Origin: Tritrichomonas musculus
Lineage: Eukaryota; Parabasalia; Tritrichomonadida; Tritrichomonadidae
Reading direction: 5' to 3'
Length of the DNA stretch: 64,000 bases
Assembly: GCA_039105265.1 (NCBI GenBank)
Contig: JAPFFF010000037.1
Location: 930,001-994,000 of the forward strand
Shown here: piece by piece, positions 1 to 8,780 of the stretch
How positions within the stretch are numbered: position 1 is the first letter of the stretch
How the letters are laid out: every line of letters starts with the position of its first letter
Program-made: the position numbers and the translations under genes
The notes under the pieces: model-generated
Told to the model about the DNA's origin: nothing
Databases searched by the model: none
The model's input: the letters and a program-made list of their open reading frames with translations, nothing else

Positions 1-2657
1 AAGCAATACTCCTTGAATTTGAATTTGAAGCCTTCGATGAGATGGTAATCATCTGGGATTTCATATATCATTTTATAATATTCTTTATCTCCTATTGTAG
101 CGTCAGTAATTTTTGTTGGTTTATATAAATAAATAATATCAGAATTATGTAATTTAAGAGCATTCTTAGCCTCTATTATATCACACTTTATTGTTGGCTC
201 AACAGCTACCAAAGAGTCTTGAGGCAATAAATACATTATACTTAGCTCTCCCTTGAGATATAAATCATAAGAATCAATTCTAACCCCTTCATCATGAGCA
301 ATATATAATTTATTTGTTGTTGTTTCATGGAAATAACTAAGCCGGGTTTCATCATGCTCGGTATTGTGTATGAGGACTGGATTATATATTTTTCCATCTT
401 CTGCATAGATATAGAACTCTTTAATTATTTTTCCATTAGCATTCATCATAATATTGTTTCGAAGAATTATTTTAAATATATCTATCCTTCCCTGAGTATC
501 TTTTATTTGTTCTTGTATTTCTTCTGTACCACCTATCACCATCATCTTAAAGTCTCTATCAAATAATCTAAAAGTATCTGTGCTGAGCAAATTATTGGTG
601 AGAATATATTTGGGAAAGCCAGATTGATAAGTAAAATTAGATGTGGTAATATCCCCTCCCGATGATAAATTTGATATATCTACTCCATTTATTAATCCAT
701 TAACATTTAAATTTGCTTTGATATTAACATCTCCATATATTGGTTTTTCTCTATTAAATTGATAATTCTTTGGTGGTTCGATATATTTGTTTCCATATAC
801 TTCTAATGCTTTCTTGAACGATTCAAGGTCTGACCCTGGAATTGAAATAGACCCATCGGGCTGTTTTGGTGGTGTGCCGATATCGATGCTATGCAAGGAC
901 TTTGTCCCGAGATCCTTTGGATCTTTCGCTATGTCCGAAGGACTATCTATACTCAAAGGGCTAACATAGCTATTGCAGTATATCCATTCATTTTCATTTT
1001 CATCCCATACTATATCTCCTTCTTTGTTTTTTGTATTGTTTGCCATAAAGGCTGCATACACAGCCACACTCATTCTATCTTCATTATTCCTCCAACCTTG
1101 ACATTTATTATCAAAATCAGTAATCATAATCTGAATCCAGTTTTGTCTGTCCACATCAAATATAAATGAAGGAGGCGCATCAAAGCTTCTATTTGTTCTC
1201 CAGCCTGATGGAAAATCATCAAATGAATACCCACTTTCTGTTAATAAAACCCATCTATGAAAGAGGGCTGACCAATAATATCTTTCATCATGTTCAACAT
1301 CAAAAGACCTATCATTCATGAAATTGGTATGCTGTATATTAGAATCTATATGCTGATTTTGATTTTGATATTGATTTACCAAATCATTTATACCGTCATC
1401 ATTATTGAAAATTGAAAAGTCGACTACCTGGGATTGAGCCAGCTGGACCTGATTATCAAAATGCAAACGACTAATATCATGCTCTTGAAGATGGCCTTCG
1501 ACTCCATCAACTCTATCATATAAATCAGAAAATAATTCAATAAATATGTCATCATTTACATCTTCAAAATTATTCTCTCCTTCTTGATTACAATTGCATG
1601 ATTTTATTTTTGAACAATAATCAGCCCAATAGTTTAATGATACTATTATATTATTTATATTCAGCTGGACATCATTTAGGATTTGATTTAAACTGACCTT
1701 TACTTTTGTACCATCGATATTGTCAATTTTTATTGTATGGTCTACAGTTAATGATGTCGTAAATAGTTTTAGAGCCGATGCCAGCTCATATCCAAGAACA
1801 CTAGATAACAATAGATTTTGAATTATTTTTGGATAATTTGCGTAATTATCTTTTTGATTTTGCATGTATATATCAATAAATTCACCCGGGCTTCCTACTT
1901 CCACTAGCTGGTCTGCTTTAACTTCTTCATCGCTATTTTTATATTTATATCCTATTGTCTTAAGAGTATTGTCTTGAAGATTGTAATGATATTGCTTTGT
2001 TCCATTTATGAATTTTATCCAGTTTGCTTCATTAAATACCTCATATAATATTCTCGTTGTGTTTTGATTCTTTTTTTCATTCTTCATAATATTCATCAAC
2101 ATATCAGCTAAATTATGATATGTCTTGTATTGGAGGAAAGGTTCAGTTGGCTTAGGCTCTGGTGGAGCAGTATGAGTTTGAACATATTTAACTACTTCAC
2201 ATTTCCCCTTGTCTTCTTCCAATACTACTTGTTCGTATCCATCTGCTGCGCACATCAATTCGCTATACATATCATGGATTGCTTCACAAGTCTTAGATTC
2301 CCCTTCGATAATATCATTAAATGTATTAACACAATATTCATCTCTGATAAGTTCTCTGTTGGATTCAACAAATGAATTCGTTCTTGCTAATGCTTTGTAT
2401 TCAAGTATTTGTGTAGATTTTTCAGTTATGGGAACATCCCCAAATCCTTTAAGACTGCCTCCATTTTCAATATAATCATTTACCACTCTGGCATCAACTT
2501 CAGCTTTATTGTATAGACAATTAAATTTTGGGTATTCATCGGGCTTATCTTCTTGGATGATATTTATTTTTTCATCTTCTCCAGCACTTATTTCAAATCC
2601 ATTTGCTTTAAGTTTTTTTGCTTCTTTGCTCTTTGCAGAATATAGTGTCAAGGACAT
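1..2657 (-). CDS. Large Polinton structural protein, fibre-like (C-terminus outside window)
   Basis: On the minus strand the frame stays open from the ATG at 2657 to the left edge, giving at least 885 residues. It is acidic and Asn/Asp-rich, with no signal peptide or membrane segment. About residue 640 there is a stretch of short alternating repeats (motif NLNVNGLINGVDISNL) that resembles the beta-rich repeats of phage and large-virus tail fibres. That resemblance is by eye only. The first residues (MSLTLYSAKSKEAKK) follow the 19-base divergent promoter shared with the next gene. A fibre or spike role is inference; it could be another large virion or packaging protein. Confidence 0.6.
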   Translation of the reverse strand, partial: MSLTLYSAKSKEAKKLKANGFEISAGEDEKINIIQEDKPDEYPKFNCLYNKAEVDARVVNDYIENGGSLKGFGDVPITEKSTQILEYKALARTNSFVESNRELIRDEYCVNTFNDIIEGESKTCEAIHDMYSELMCAADGYEQVVLEEDKGKCEVVKYVQTHTAPPEPKPTEPFLQYKTYHNLADMLMNIMKNEKKNQNTTRILYEVFNEANWIKFINGTKQYHYNLQDNTLKTIGYKYKNSDEEVKADQLVEVGSPGEFIDIYMQNQKDNYANYPKIIQNLLLSSVLGYELASALKLFTTSLTVDHTIKIDNIDGTKVKVSLNQILNDVQLNINNIIVSLNYWADYCSKIKSCNCNQEGENNFEDVNDDIFIELFSDLYDRVDGVEGHLQEHDISRLHFDNQVQLAQSQVVDFSIFNNDDGINDLVNQYQNQNQHIDSNIQHTNFMNDRSFDVEHDERYYWSALFHRWVLLTESGYSFDDFPSGWRTNRSFDAPPSFIFDVDRQNWIQIMITDFDNKCQGWRNNEDRMSVAVYAAFMANNTKNKEGDIVWDENENEWIYCNSYVSPLSIDSPSDIAKDPKDLGTKSLHSIDIGTPPKQPDGSISIPGSDLESFKKALEVYGNKYIEPPKNYQFNREKPIYGDVNIKANLNVNGLINGVDISNLSSGGDITTSNFTYQSGFPKYILTNNLLSTDTFRLFDRDFKMMVIGGTEEIQEQIKDTQGRIDIFKIILRNNIMMNANGKIIKEFYIYAEDGKIYNPVLIHNTEHDETRLSYFHETTTNKLYIAHDEGVRIDSYDLYLKGELSIMYLLPQDSLVAVEPTIKCDIIEAKNALKLHNSDIIYLYKPTKITDATIGDKEYYKMIYEIPDDYHLIEGFKFKFKEYC

Positions 2658-2676
2658 TTTAATCTGAAATTAAATA
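2658..2676. promoter_or_regulatory. 19-base divergent promoter between two Polinton genes
   Basis: Only 19 bases separate the minus-strand ATG at 2657 from the plus-strand ATG at 2677. The sequence is TTTAATCTGAAATTAAATA. Any start signals for both genes must either share these bases or lie inside the opposite coding region, so the mRNAs must have almost no leader or must overlap. On the minus strand an initiator-like TTTCAGATT lies just before the ATG. Confidence 0.6.
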
Positions 2677-3411
2677 ATGCTGTATAGTGTTCAGAGCCAG
2701 CCAGGGAATTATAATACTGTAAGAATGAATATAGATATTCCTTGGAAATGCCCTTTCGTCAAGTATTATGTTTCGTCTATTAATACTAAAGCCAATATTT
2801 TGTTAACCACCGATGATGATTATTTAATATTTGAGACAGAAAATAGTGAAGTTCGAATTGATTTCGAGGAGTCGTATGCCTATTCTTTTGCAAATCTGGT
2901 TAAATTTTTAAATGAAAGTCAGACTGTAATTACCTTCAAAAATGTCAACAATAGAACCATATCTTTAAAGCCTGTCCAAACAGTAAAATTCAAAGAAGGC
3001 AGCCATAGAGCAAAATTAATTACTGGATTGTTCAATACTAAGCCTGGACATATATTTCCAAATGGAGTTGAATGCAACGTCCCAGATTTGCCAATTCTTG
3101 ATTTTGCCAATAAATTATATTTAGTATCTTTGCAGGGTGTAGCAGCGCACTCATCTATTGGAGACCAAGAATATACTCCCAGCATCATCGCAAATATTGA
3201 TACAATGATTATGGACCAAGAAGCTTTAATAGTGAATTATGATTTGACAAAACCAATAAAAGTAAAAGTAAATACAGATTCGTTAAAGTATTTGGAAATG
3301 AGGTTGGTCGACTTTATGTTCCAGCCAGTAATCTTAAAATCTCCTTTGTTCATTACTCTGAAGATAAAACCATCCCAGGATGCTGATATATATGATATCT
3401 TGACAAAGTGA
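2677..3411 (+). CDS. Putative jelly-roll type minor virion protein of the Polinton
   Basis: This is a 244-residue, beta-rich protein without signal peptide. The C-terminal third has the pattern LKYLEMRLVDFMFQPVIL followed by a run of alternating hydrophobics, which is reminiscent of the last strands of single jelly-roll proteins in Polintons and related viruses. It is divergently paired with the fibre-like gene. Minor capsid, penton or decoration protein are all possible. The assignment rests on strand pattern and context only, so confidence in the gene is high and in the function low. Confidence 0.55.
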   Translation: MLYSVQSQPGNYNTVRMNIDIPWKCPFVKYYVSSINTKANILLTTDDDYLIFETENSEVRIDFEESYAYSFANLVKFLNESQTVITFKNVNNRTISLKPVQTVKFKEGSHRAKLITGLFNTKPGHIFPNGVECNVPDLPILDFANKLYLVSLQGVAAHSSIGDQEYTPSIIANIDTMIMDQEALIVNYDLTKPIKVKVNTDSLKYLEMRLVDFMFQPVILKSPLFITLKIKPSQDADIYDILTK

Positions 3412-3680
3412 TTTATATCTCACGAAGCAATAGATATTTTTAAATTCTGATTATATATTTAGATTCTACATTGGATTTGCAAGATTTTTCACTATAAGAA
3501 GTTTAAAAAATATTGAATATTCATCGAGTTATTGAAAAGGGATTTTTGAAAAAAAGCGTGAGTAGGGGGTCATGGTTTTGATATTGGAAAATATAAAATA
3601 AGTTTAAAAAAATATGTATGAGCAGGCATGTTCATTTTTTTATATATTTTACTTTCAAGTTTTCCAAAAGATTAGGAAAA

Positions 3681-3875
3681 TTAAACGGTCGACAATAAAC
3701 GTACGGATGATTAAACGGTCGACAATAAACGTACGGATGAATAAACGTACGGATATAAACGGTCGACAATAAACGTACGGATGAATAAACGTACGGATAT
3801 AAACGGTCGACAATAAACGTACGGATGAATAAACGGTCGACAATAAACGTACAGACGAATATAAACGGTCGATAA
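3681..3875 (+). repeat. Palindromic iteron array (GTCGAC and CGTACG motifs)
   Basis: Two short motifs alternate: TAAACGGTCGACAA and TAAACGTACGGAT. Each contains a perfect six-base palindrome (GTCGAC or CGTACG). There are about six copies of each, in combined units of about 30 bases. The array sits in the non-coding gap 3412-4729 between the jelly-roll gene and the polymerase. It looks like a protein-binding iteron cluster. Confidence 0.8.
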
Positions 3876-3952
3876 AAATTTTAGATTTGAGAGGGTATTG
3901 AAAAAAATGATCGGAAAAATTTTGCCTCATAATTGTGAGTAAAATTTTGGTT

Positions 3953-4095
3953 TGAGAAGCTCAAACATAAGATTGAGAAGCTCAAACATAAGATTGAGAA
4001 GCTCAAACATAAGATTGAGAAGCTCAAACATAAGATTGAGAAACTCAAACATAAGATTGAGAAACTCAAACATAAGATTGAGAAACTCAAACAGT
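3953..4095 (+). repeat. Seven 21-base tandem repeats with inverted arms
   Basis: The unit is GAGAAGCTCAAACATAAGATT, given here as GAGAAGCTCAAA then CATAAGATT. The first four copies make TTGAG-AAG-CTCAA, a short inverted repeat. The last three carry GAGAAACTC instead, changing the three-base centre but keeping the arms. The array lies in the same gap as the GTCGAC/CGTACG iterons, upstream of the polymerase gene. Confidence 0.85.
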
Positions 4096-4185
4096 CCAAA
4101 TTCAGAGGAAAATTTTAGATTTGAGAGGGCATTGAAAAACCTAATCGGCAAAGATTTTAGATTTGAGAAGGCTTTTAAAATTATT

Positions 4186-4268
4186 TTCTTTCAAATTATT
4201 TTTTAAAATTTTTTCTTTCAAATTATTTTTTAAAATTTTTTCTTTCAAATTATTTTTTTAAAATTTTT
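4186..4268 (+). repeat. Three AT-rich 27-base tandem repeats
   Basis: The sequence TTTTCTTTCAAATTATTTTT followed by TAAAATT is repeated three times with small length changes. It is almost pure A+T and could act as an easily melted stretch beside the iterons. Confidence 0.7.
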
Positions 4269-4345
4269 TCATGAAATGTTATTTGAAAAAAATAAATTAA
4301 ACGTATAGATAAATAAATATATGGATGAATGTGGCCAGATAAGTA

Positions 4346-4621
4346 TTGAATTTTGCCTTGCTTATATCTCGATGAATATTCAATATTTTTGAATGGTTCA
4401 AGAGAGAAGTTCCTTCCAAATTCAGAGGAGAATTCAAATATTCAATCAGTATTGAAAAATCTCTATTGCCGATAGGCAAGTTCACTTCGTGAATCGTACA
4501 TATAGATTTGAAGGTATCTTTATTGAAATTTGCCTTGTTTATATCTCGATGAATATTCAATATTTTTAAACGTTCTTATAGTCAATTTTCTTCCAAATTC
4601 AGAGGAGAATTCAATTATTTC
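4346..4621 (+). repeat. Two diverged direct repeats of about 95 bases
   Basis: Bases 4346-4443 and 4526-4621 share the order TTTGCCTT, ATATCTCGATGAATATTCAA, TATTTTT, TTCCAAATTCAGAGGAGAAT. Short pieces of the same sequence (AAATTTTAGATTTGAGAGGG, TTCAGAGGA) also occur near 3880 and 4105. The gap 3412-4729 is therefore built from duplicated non-coding modules rather than random intergenic sequence. Confidence 0.75.
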
Positions 4622-4706
4622 AGTCATTTTTTGTCAATCCCATTTTTAAATCCCAAACTTCATTTTTTCTGTTCTGCTATAATTTTTGTCGCGTGATATT
4701 TTTTTA

Positions 4707-4711
4707 TCACT
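4707..4711 (+). promoter_or_regulatory. Parabasalid-type initiator TCACT before the polymerase gene
   Basis: TTTATCACTTTTTAATTTTA precedes the ATG at 4730. TCACT fits the trichomonad initiator consensus TCAYW, with the A about 21 bases upstream of the start codon, a usual distance in this group. Confidence 0.55.
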
Positions 4712-4729
4712 TTTTAATTTTATTGTAAA

Positions 4730-7700
4730 ATGGCTGCTACGCAGACTCTTGCAAAGCAAGTGGACAACCAGCTCATTTCCAAACTATCCAAGAAGCAAAT
4801 TTTATCCCTCCCAGGATTCCAAAATAAAGGGAAACAAACCGTAAAAAAACTCCGAGAAGAGCTCAGACAAAATATCTCTCGAATGAAATTAAACAAAAGA
4901 GGCTTGAAAGTGAAGGATTATATCAAGGCATTTAATGAAAGTGATGATAAGTTGTTTAACAATCTGCGCAGGCAAAAAAATACCAGACAAAAAGAAAAGG
5001 CATCGCGAAGAGAATACAAACAAAGCATCAAAAATAATGCCAGAGCAGAAAGGGATATATTAAATATTTCGGTCGATTTGTACTCTACAGCTAAGACCGA
5101 AGCCAGAAAAGAGTACAAGGAAAGAGTCAAAAATATTCAAGACAAGCCTAAATTTAAGAAGCAGATGAAGGAATTTATGATGAAAGCGAACAAAGAAATT
5201 TCATTCGAAATAGTTATTGGAGATGATGAAGATACCAGGATGGCATTTACTGAAACTCTAAGGCAGCTTCACAAGAAGAATAAAAAGAACGTGGTAGTAA
5301 AAAGTGAGTCGTTAGATGGGGAGGAATATAAGTGGTATACCATCTCATCGGCACGAAATATCGACACAACTATTGGTCATATCTCCGGTACAATAGATTT
5401 AAATGATGATTGTTCTGATAATAATCCTTGGATTGGTAATGTATTTATCCCAGCAAAATATCAATTACTCTTCATTCAAAACAAAAAGAAAGGCAAACAA
5501 ACCGTCTTCACAATCAATAAACAAACTAGTAAAGGGAAGCTATATGAAGAAGAAGTAGAAATTGATGAAGATTATAGAGAAAAACCAGACGGAGGATTCT
5601 TTCCATATATCAATCTTTCTGATATTGATTTGACTATATATCAAATATTTAAGTCTGTGGAGAAGAAAAATTATCAAGATAATTGCCTGGTCTATGCATG
5701 TATTCAATCAAAAGTTTTCTCAGAGGAAGAAATAAATCATCTACGTTCTATGGTAAAAACAAGAATGGTACCAAATACTTTAATCTATGATATTGCCAAA
5801 TATTTTAAATGCCATTTTATTGTCAGGAGGATTGATGAAAAATATGCTACGAGAGACCAACAGCAAATCAAAATAGATACCCGAAAGAAAGCCTGGGCTA
5901 AAGATTTTAACAGGACTGTAGACCTGTTATTATACAAAAATCATTACATGATTAACAAACCTGTGGGAAACACAAAGCTGATTACAGTCCTACGAAAGCT
6001 ATTTAAAGAAGGCATGTTCAGAGAAATAAAATCTTGTGAGATGAATATTTTGGCCACAAATGAATATAACAGTCATCTAGCAGATTATCAAGATTTAAAT
6101 TATGACCCTTCCCTTTGCTGTCAAAAAATAGATTCGTCTGTTATGAAAAAAGAGAGGGATTGGTCAAAGATATACTACTCTGATTTTGAGACAGATACAA
6201 CACTATCACCCCATAAACCATATCTTAACATTACAGTATATAGAACAAAAGAATTGATACATAAAATGGTTTTTGATGGGGATAATATAGCCGAGAGATT
6301 ATTAAAATCTTTGGAAAATAATTCTTTGACTTACTTTCATAATCTAAAATATGATGCCTGCTTCTTCATCAACACCCCTGGATGGGACGTCCAAATAACT
6401 GAAAGGAACGGTACAATTCTTCAAATTGTCATGACAAAATATAAAATAAACAAAAGATTAACCTTCCGAAATAGCTACTCTTTGATACCTGCTGCCCTAT
6501 CTTCCTTCGCTAAAATGTTCCAACTACCCGTCCACAAAGAAGTGATGGCATATAAAATATACACAGAAAAAAATATCAAACGAAAAGAAGTCTCAGCACT
6601 AGAATTCCAACTACAATATTATCTCGAAAATAAAGACAAAAAAACACTTCAACAAATAAAACAAGACTGGAAACAGCTTATCGATAATGCAATAAATTGT
6701 GGCGCTTATGAAAACCTCCAGATAGACATTATGAAATACGCCATCTATTATTGTAAGCTCGACTGTATTGTTTTGATGAAAGGAGTTGAGAAATTTAATC
6801 GAGACTTGATAGAAGTGTTCAGACAAACAAAAACAGATATGTTGGACGTCCATAATTTTATCTCTATCTCTTCGATTGGATATTATTATGCCTATAAATT
6901 TGGTTGCTTCGATGAGTGCTATCAGCTAAGTGGTAAGCCACAAAACTTTATCCAGAGATGTGTTTCTGGGGGAAGAACTATGACAGCCAACAATGAAAAG
7001 CAGTATGTAGAAGCGAGAATACAAGATTTCGATGCCGTCTCTTTATATCCGTCGGCCATGAGTATTATGTCTGGAGTGCCCAAAGGAATGCCAAAAATTA
7101 TTCCTGAAGGAATATCTACTGAAGAACTATTACGTTATGACCAGTTCTTTGCTGAAATAAACATTAAAAAATTAAGCTGTAAATCAGATAAGCCATATAA
7201 ATTTGGGCAGGTATTTAGCAGGAACGACCAGGGCTCAAAAATATTTACCAACAATCCAACAGACCACTATTATATTGACAAGAGAGCTTTTATGGACCTG
7301 ATGGAATTTTATACTTTTGACTACGATTTTTATCGAGGATATTATTTTGACGAAGGATTTAATAGTAAAATTAATATATTCATCGAGAAATTGTTTAATC
7401 TCCGAAAGAAATATCAGGATGCAAAAAATCCTCTACAACAAACTATTAAACTCCTTTTGAATTCTATTTATGGAAAATCTATTCTCAAAGCCACTACGAC
7501 AGAAACAAAATGCATACCAAAAGATAAAGCCATTAAATATATCTGGAAAAATTATAATTATATCACAGAAATAATAGAGAATAAATCAATCGAAAATGTG
7601 TATGTCAAGAAAGTAAAACCAATAAATAATCACTTTAATTTACCACACTTTGGAGCAAGTGTGTTGTCCTGGAGTAAGCATTTGATGAATCGAGTGATAA

Positions 7701-8167
7701 GTTCAGCAGAGCAGAATGGGATTGAAATATACTACACAGACACGGACAGTATACATATCAAAGAAGAAGATGTAGCAAGGATAGGAGAAGTGTTCAAAAA
7801 GAGATATGGAAAGGAGTTAATAGGCAAAAAGATGACTCAGTTTCACTGTGATTTTGATTCGTTTGAAGGAGCTGTTGGGGCTGTTCATTCAAGAAAATTA
7901 ATAGCTCTGGGAAAGAAATCATATCTCGATATTTTGGTAGATGAGAAGGGGAATGAAGGCCGGCATATAAGACTGAAAGGAATTCCTAAACAATGTATTC
8001 TAAACAAAGCAAAGAGGATGAATATATCAGTGGAGGAGTTATTTGAGAAATTATATTGTGGCGAGGAGGTAGTTTTCAATCTTCTTGATGGGGCTAATTG
8101 TTTCAAAAAAAGTAGCTCATACCAACAGATAAATTTACCAACATTTGAGAGAAGAATCAAATTTTGA
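4730..8167 (+). CDS. Protein-primed DNA polymerase B of the Polinton, with OTU-like N-terminal region
   Basis: This 1145-residue protein replicates the element. The exonuclease motif YSDFETDT lies near residue 480. Polymerase motif A DAVSLYPSAM is near 766, motif B LLLNSIYGKS near 908 and motif C YYTDTDS near 1001, all with intact acidic residues. Residues 1-300 are basic and partly coiled coil, as expected where a terminal-protein region would sit. Around residues 312-410, DNCLVYAC and LLLYKNHYM look like the Cys and His boxes of an OTU-type cysteine peptidase fold. The same boxes are kept in the diverged second polymerase at 48025-51165. The start is the first ATG after the initiator. The polymerase call is certain; the peptidase idea is inference. 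Confidence 0.97.
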   Translation: MAATQTLAKQVDNQLISKLSKKQILSLPGFQNKGKQTVKKLREELRQNISRMKLNKRGLKVKDYIKAFNESDDKLFNNLRRQKNTRQKEKASRREYKQSIKNNARAERDILNISVDLYSTAKTEARKEYKERVKNIQDKPKFKKQMKEFMMKANKEISFEIVIGDDEDTRMAFTETLRQLHKKNKKNVVVKSESLDGEEYKWYTISSARNIDTTIGHISGTIDLNDDCSDNNPWIGNVFIPAKYQLLFIQNKKKGKQTVFTINKQTSKGKLYEEEVEIDEDYREKPDGGFFPYINLSDIDLTIYQIFKSVEKKNYQDNCLVYACIQSKVFSEEEINHLRSMVKTRMVPNTLIYDIAKYFKCHFIVRRIDEKYATRDQQQIKIDTRKKAWAKDFNRTVDLLLYKNHYMINKPVGNTKLITVLRKLFKEGMFREIKSCEMNILATNEYNSHLADYQDLNYDPSLCCQKIDSSVMKKERDWSKIYYSDFETDTTLSPHKPYLNITVYRTKELIHKMVFDGDNIAERLLKSLENNSLTYFHNLKYDACFFINTPGWDVQITERNGTILQIVMTKYKINKRLTFRNSYSLIPAALSSFAKMFQLPVHKEVMAYKIYTEKNIKRKEVSALEFQLQYYLENKDKKTLQQIKQDWKQLIDNAINCGAYENLQIDIMKYAIYYCKLDCIVLMKGVEKFNRDLIEVFRQTKTDMLDVHNFISISSIGYYYAYKFGCFDECYQLSGKPQNFIQRCVSGGRTMTANNEKQYVEARIQDFDAVSLYPSAMSIMSGVPKGMPKIIPEGISTEELLRYDQFFAEINIKKLSCKSDKPYKFGQVFSRNDQGSKIFTNNPTDHYYIDKRAFMDLMEFYTFDYDFYRGYYFDEGFNSKINIFIEKLFNLRKKYQDAKNPLQQTIKLLLNSIYGKSILKATTTETKCIPKDKAIKYIWKNYNYITEIIENKSIENVYVKKVKPINNHFNLPHFGASVLSWSKHLMNRVISSAEQNGIEIYYTDTDSIHIKEEDVARIGEVFKKRYGKELIGKKMTQFHCDFDSFEGAVGAVHSRKLIALGKKSYLDILVDEKGNEGRHIRLKGIPKQCILNKAKRMNISVEELFEKLYCGEEVVFNLLDGANCFKKSSSYQQINLPTFERRIKF

Positions 8168-8198
8168 AGTATATATGAGGCTTTTTTTAGGGTGATTT

Positions 8199-8478
8199 TG
8201 AAAATGGGATCGAAAATGGGATCGAAAAAATGAAAATGGGATTGATTGAAAAAGACCCTATTTTAGCTGTTTTTTGACCTAAAAAGTGCTTAAATCAGCC
8301 TCTTTTCTAAAAACTCCTATCCCATTTTTGATCCCATTTTTAATCCCATTTTTAAAAAAAGATATATAAATATAAATTTGTGTTTTCTTAAAAATAAATT
8401 ATATAACTCTTCTATAGTTCGTATATATATTGTTAGAAATTTTTGGGGGGATCAAAAATGGGATCAAAAATGGGATAG
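8199..8478 (+). repeat. AAAATGGGATC iterons in both orientations
   Basis: The gap after the polymerase holds three forward copies of AAAATGGGAT(C/T) at 8199-8243, three reverse copies (ATCCCATTTTT) at 8318-8353, and two forward copies at 8450-8477. The first two clusters could pair into a long stem with a loop of about 75 bases. They may mark a bidirectional transcription end, a replication site or a binding site. Nothing else is seen in 8168-8522. Confidence 0.75.
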
Positions 8479-8506
8479 CGATTTTTTTTTTTATTTTTTT
8501 AATTTT

Positions 8507-8522
8507 TTTATCACGAAGCCAA
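8507..8522 (+). promoter_or_regulatory. Shared Polinton start motif TTTATCACGAAGCCAA
   Basis: The same motif, TTTATCACGAAGG/CCAA directly joined to ATG, occurs before the basic gene ending at 9688 (minus strand, 9689-9705). A variant, TTTATCACGACGACAA, lies before the gene at 18407 (minus strand, 18408-18425). Three genes in both orientations therefore share one core promoter, related to the initiator TCAYW. Confidence 0.7.
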
Positions 8523-8780
8523 ATGTGTCAAGAAATGACATTACAAGAAGCCCTCCAAGAAATTCAAAAATTAAAAGCTGAAAATAAAATGAAAGACGAA
8601 CAGATTGCTGACCTCACTACAAAATTGGAAAAATCAGAAGCTGAAAATGAGAAATTAAATATGCTTTTGGAAGAAAATGACAATGAATGGGCAAACAGCA
8701 TGCGTGATGTAAAAGAAGAAATACAAGAGCTAAGAGACAGAGATAGAGGATTTGGAGAACAGAGAAGACGATTTGTATGA
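8523..8780 (+). CDS. Small coiled-coil protein of the Polinton
   Basis: This 85-residue protein is almost entirely one predicted coiled coil (heptads through LQEIQKLKAENKMKDEQ and LEKSEAENEKLNMLLEEN). It is strongly charged and ends in an Arg-rich tail. The ATG at 8523 is preferred over an upstream in-frame codon because it directly follows the shared promoter motif. The coding end overlaps the start of the HNH reading frame. Its function is unknown; dimerisation or scaffolding is likely. Confidence 0.65.
   Translation: MCQEMTLQEALQEIQKLKAENKMKDEQIADLTTKLEKSEAENEKLNMLLEENDNEWANSMRDVKEEIQELRDRDRGFGEQRRRFV

Noticed and set aside
3655-4206. Repeat-coded frames over the iteron arrays
   Set aside because: Units of 21 and about 30 bases keep frames open by chance; no start signal or non-repeat coding sequence supports a gene.
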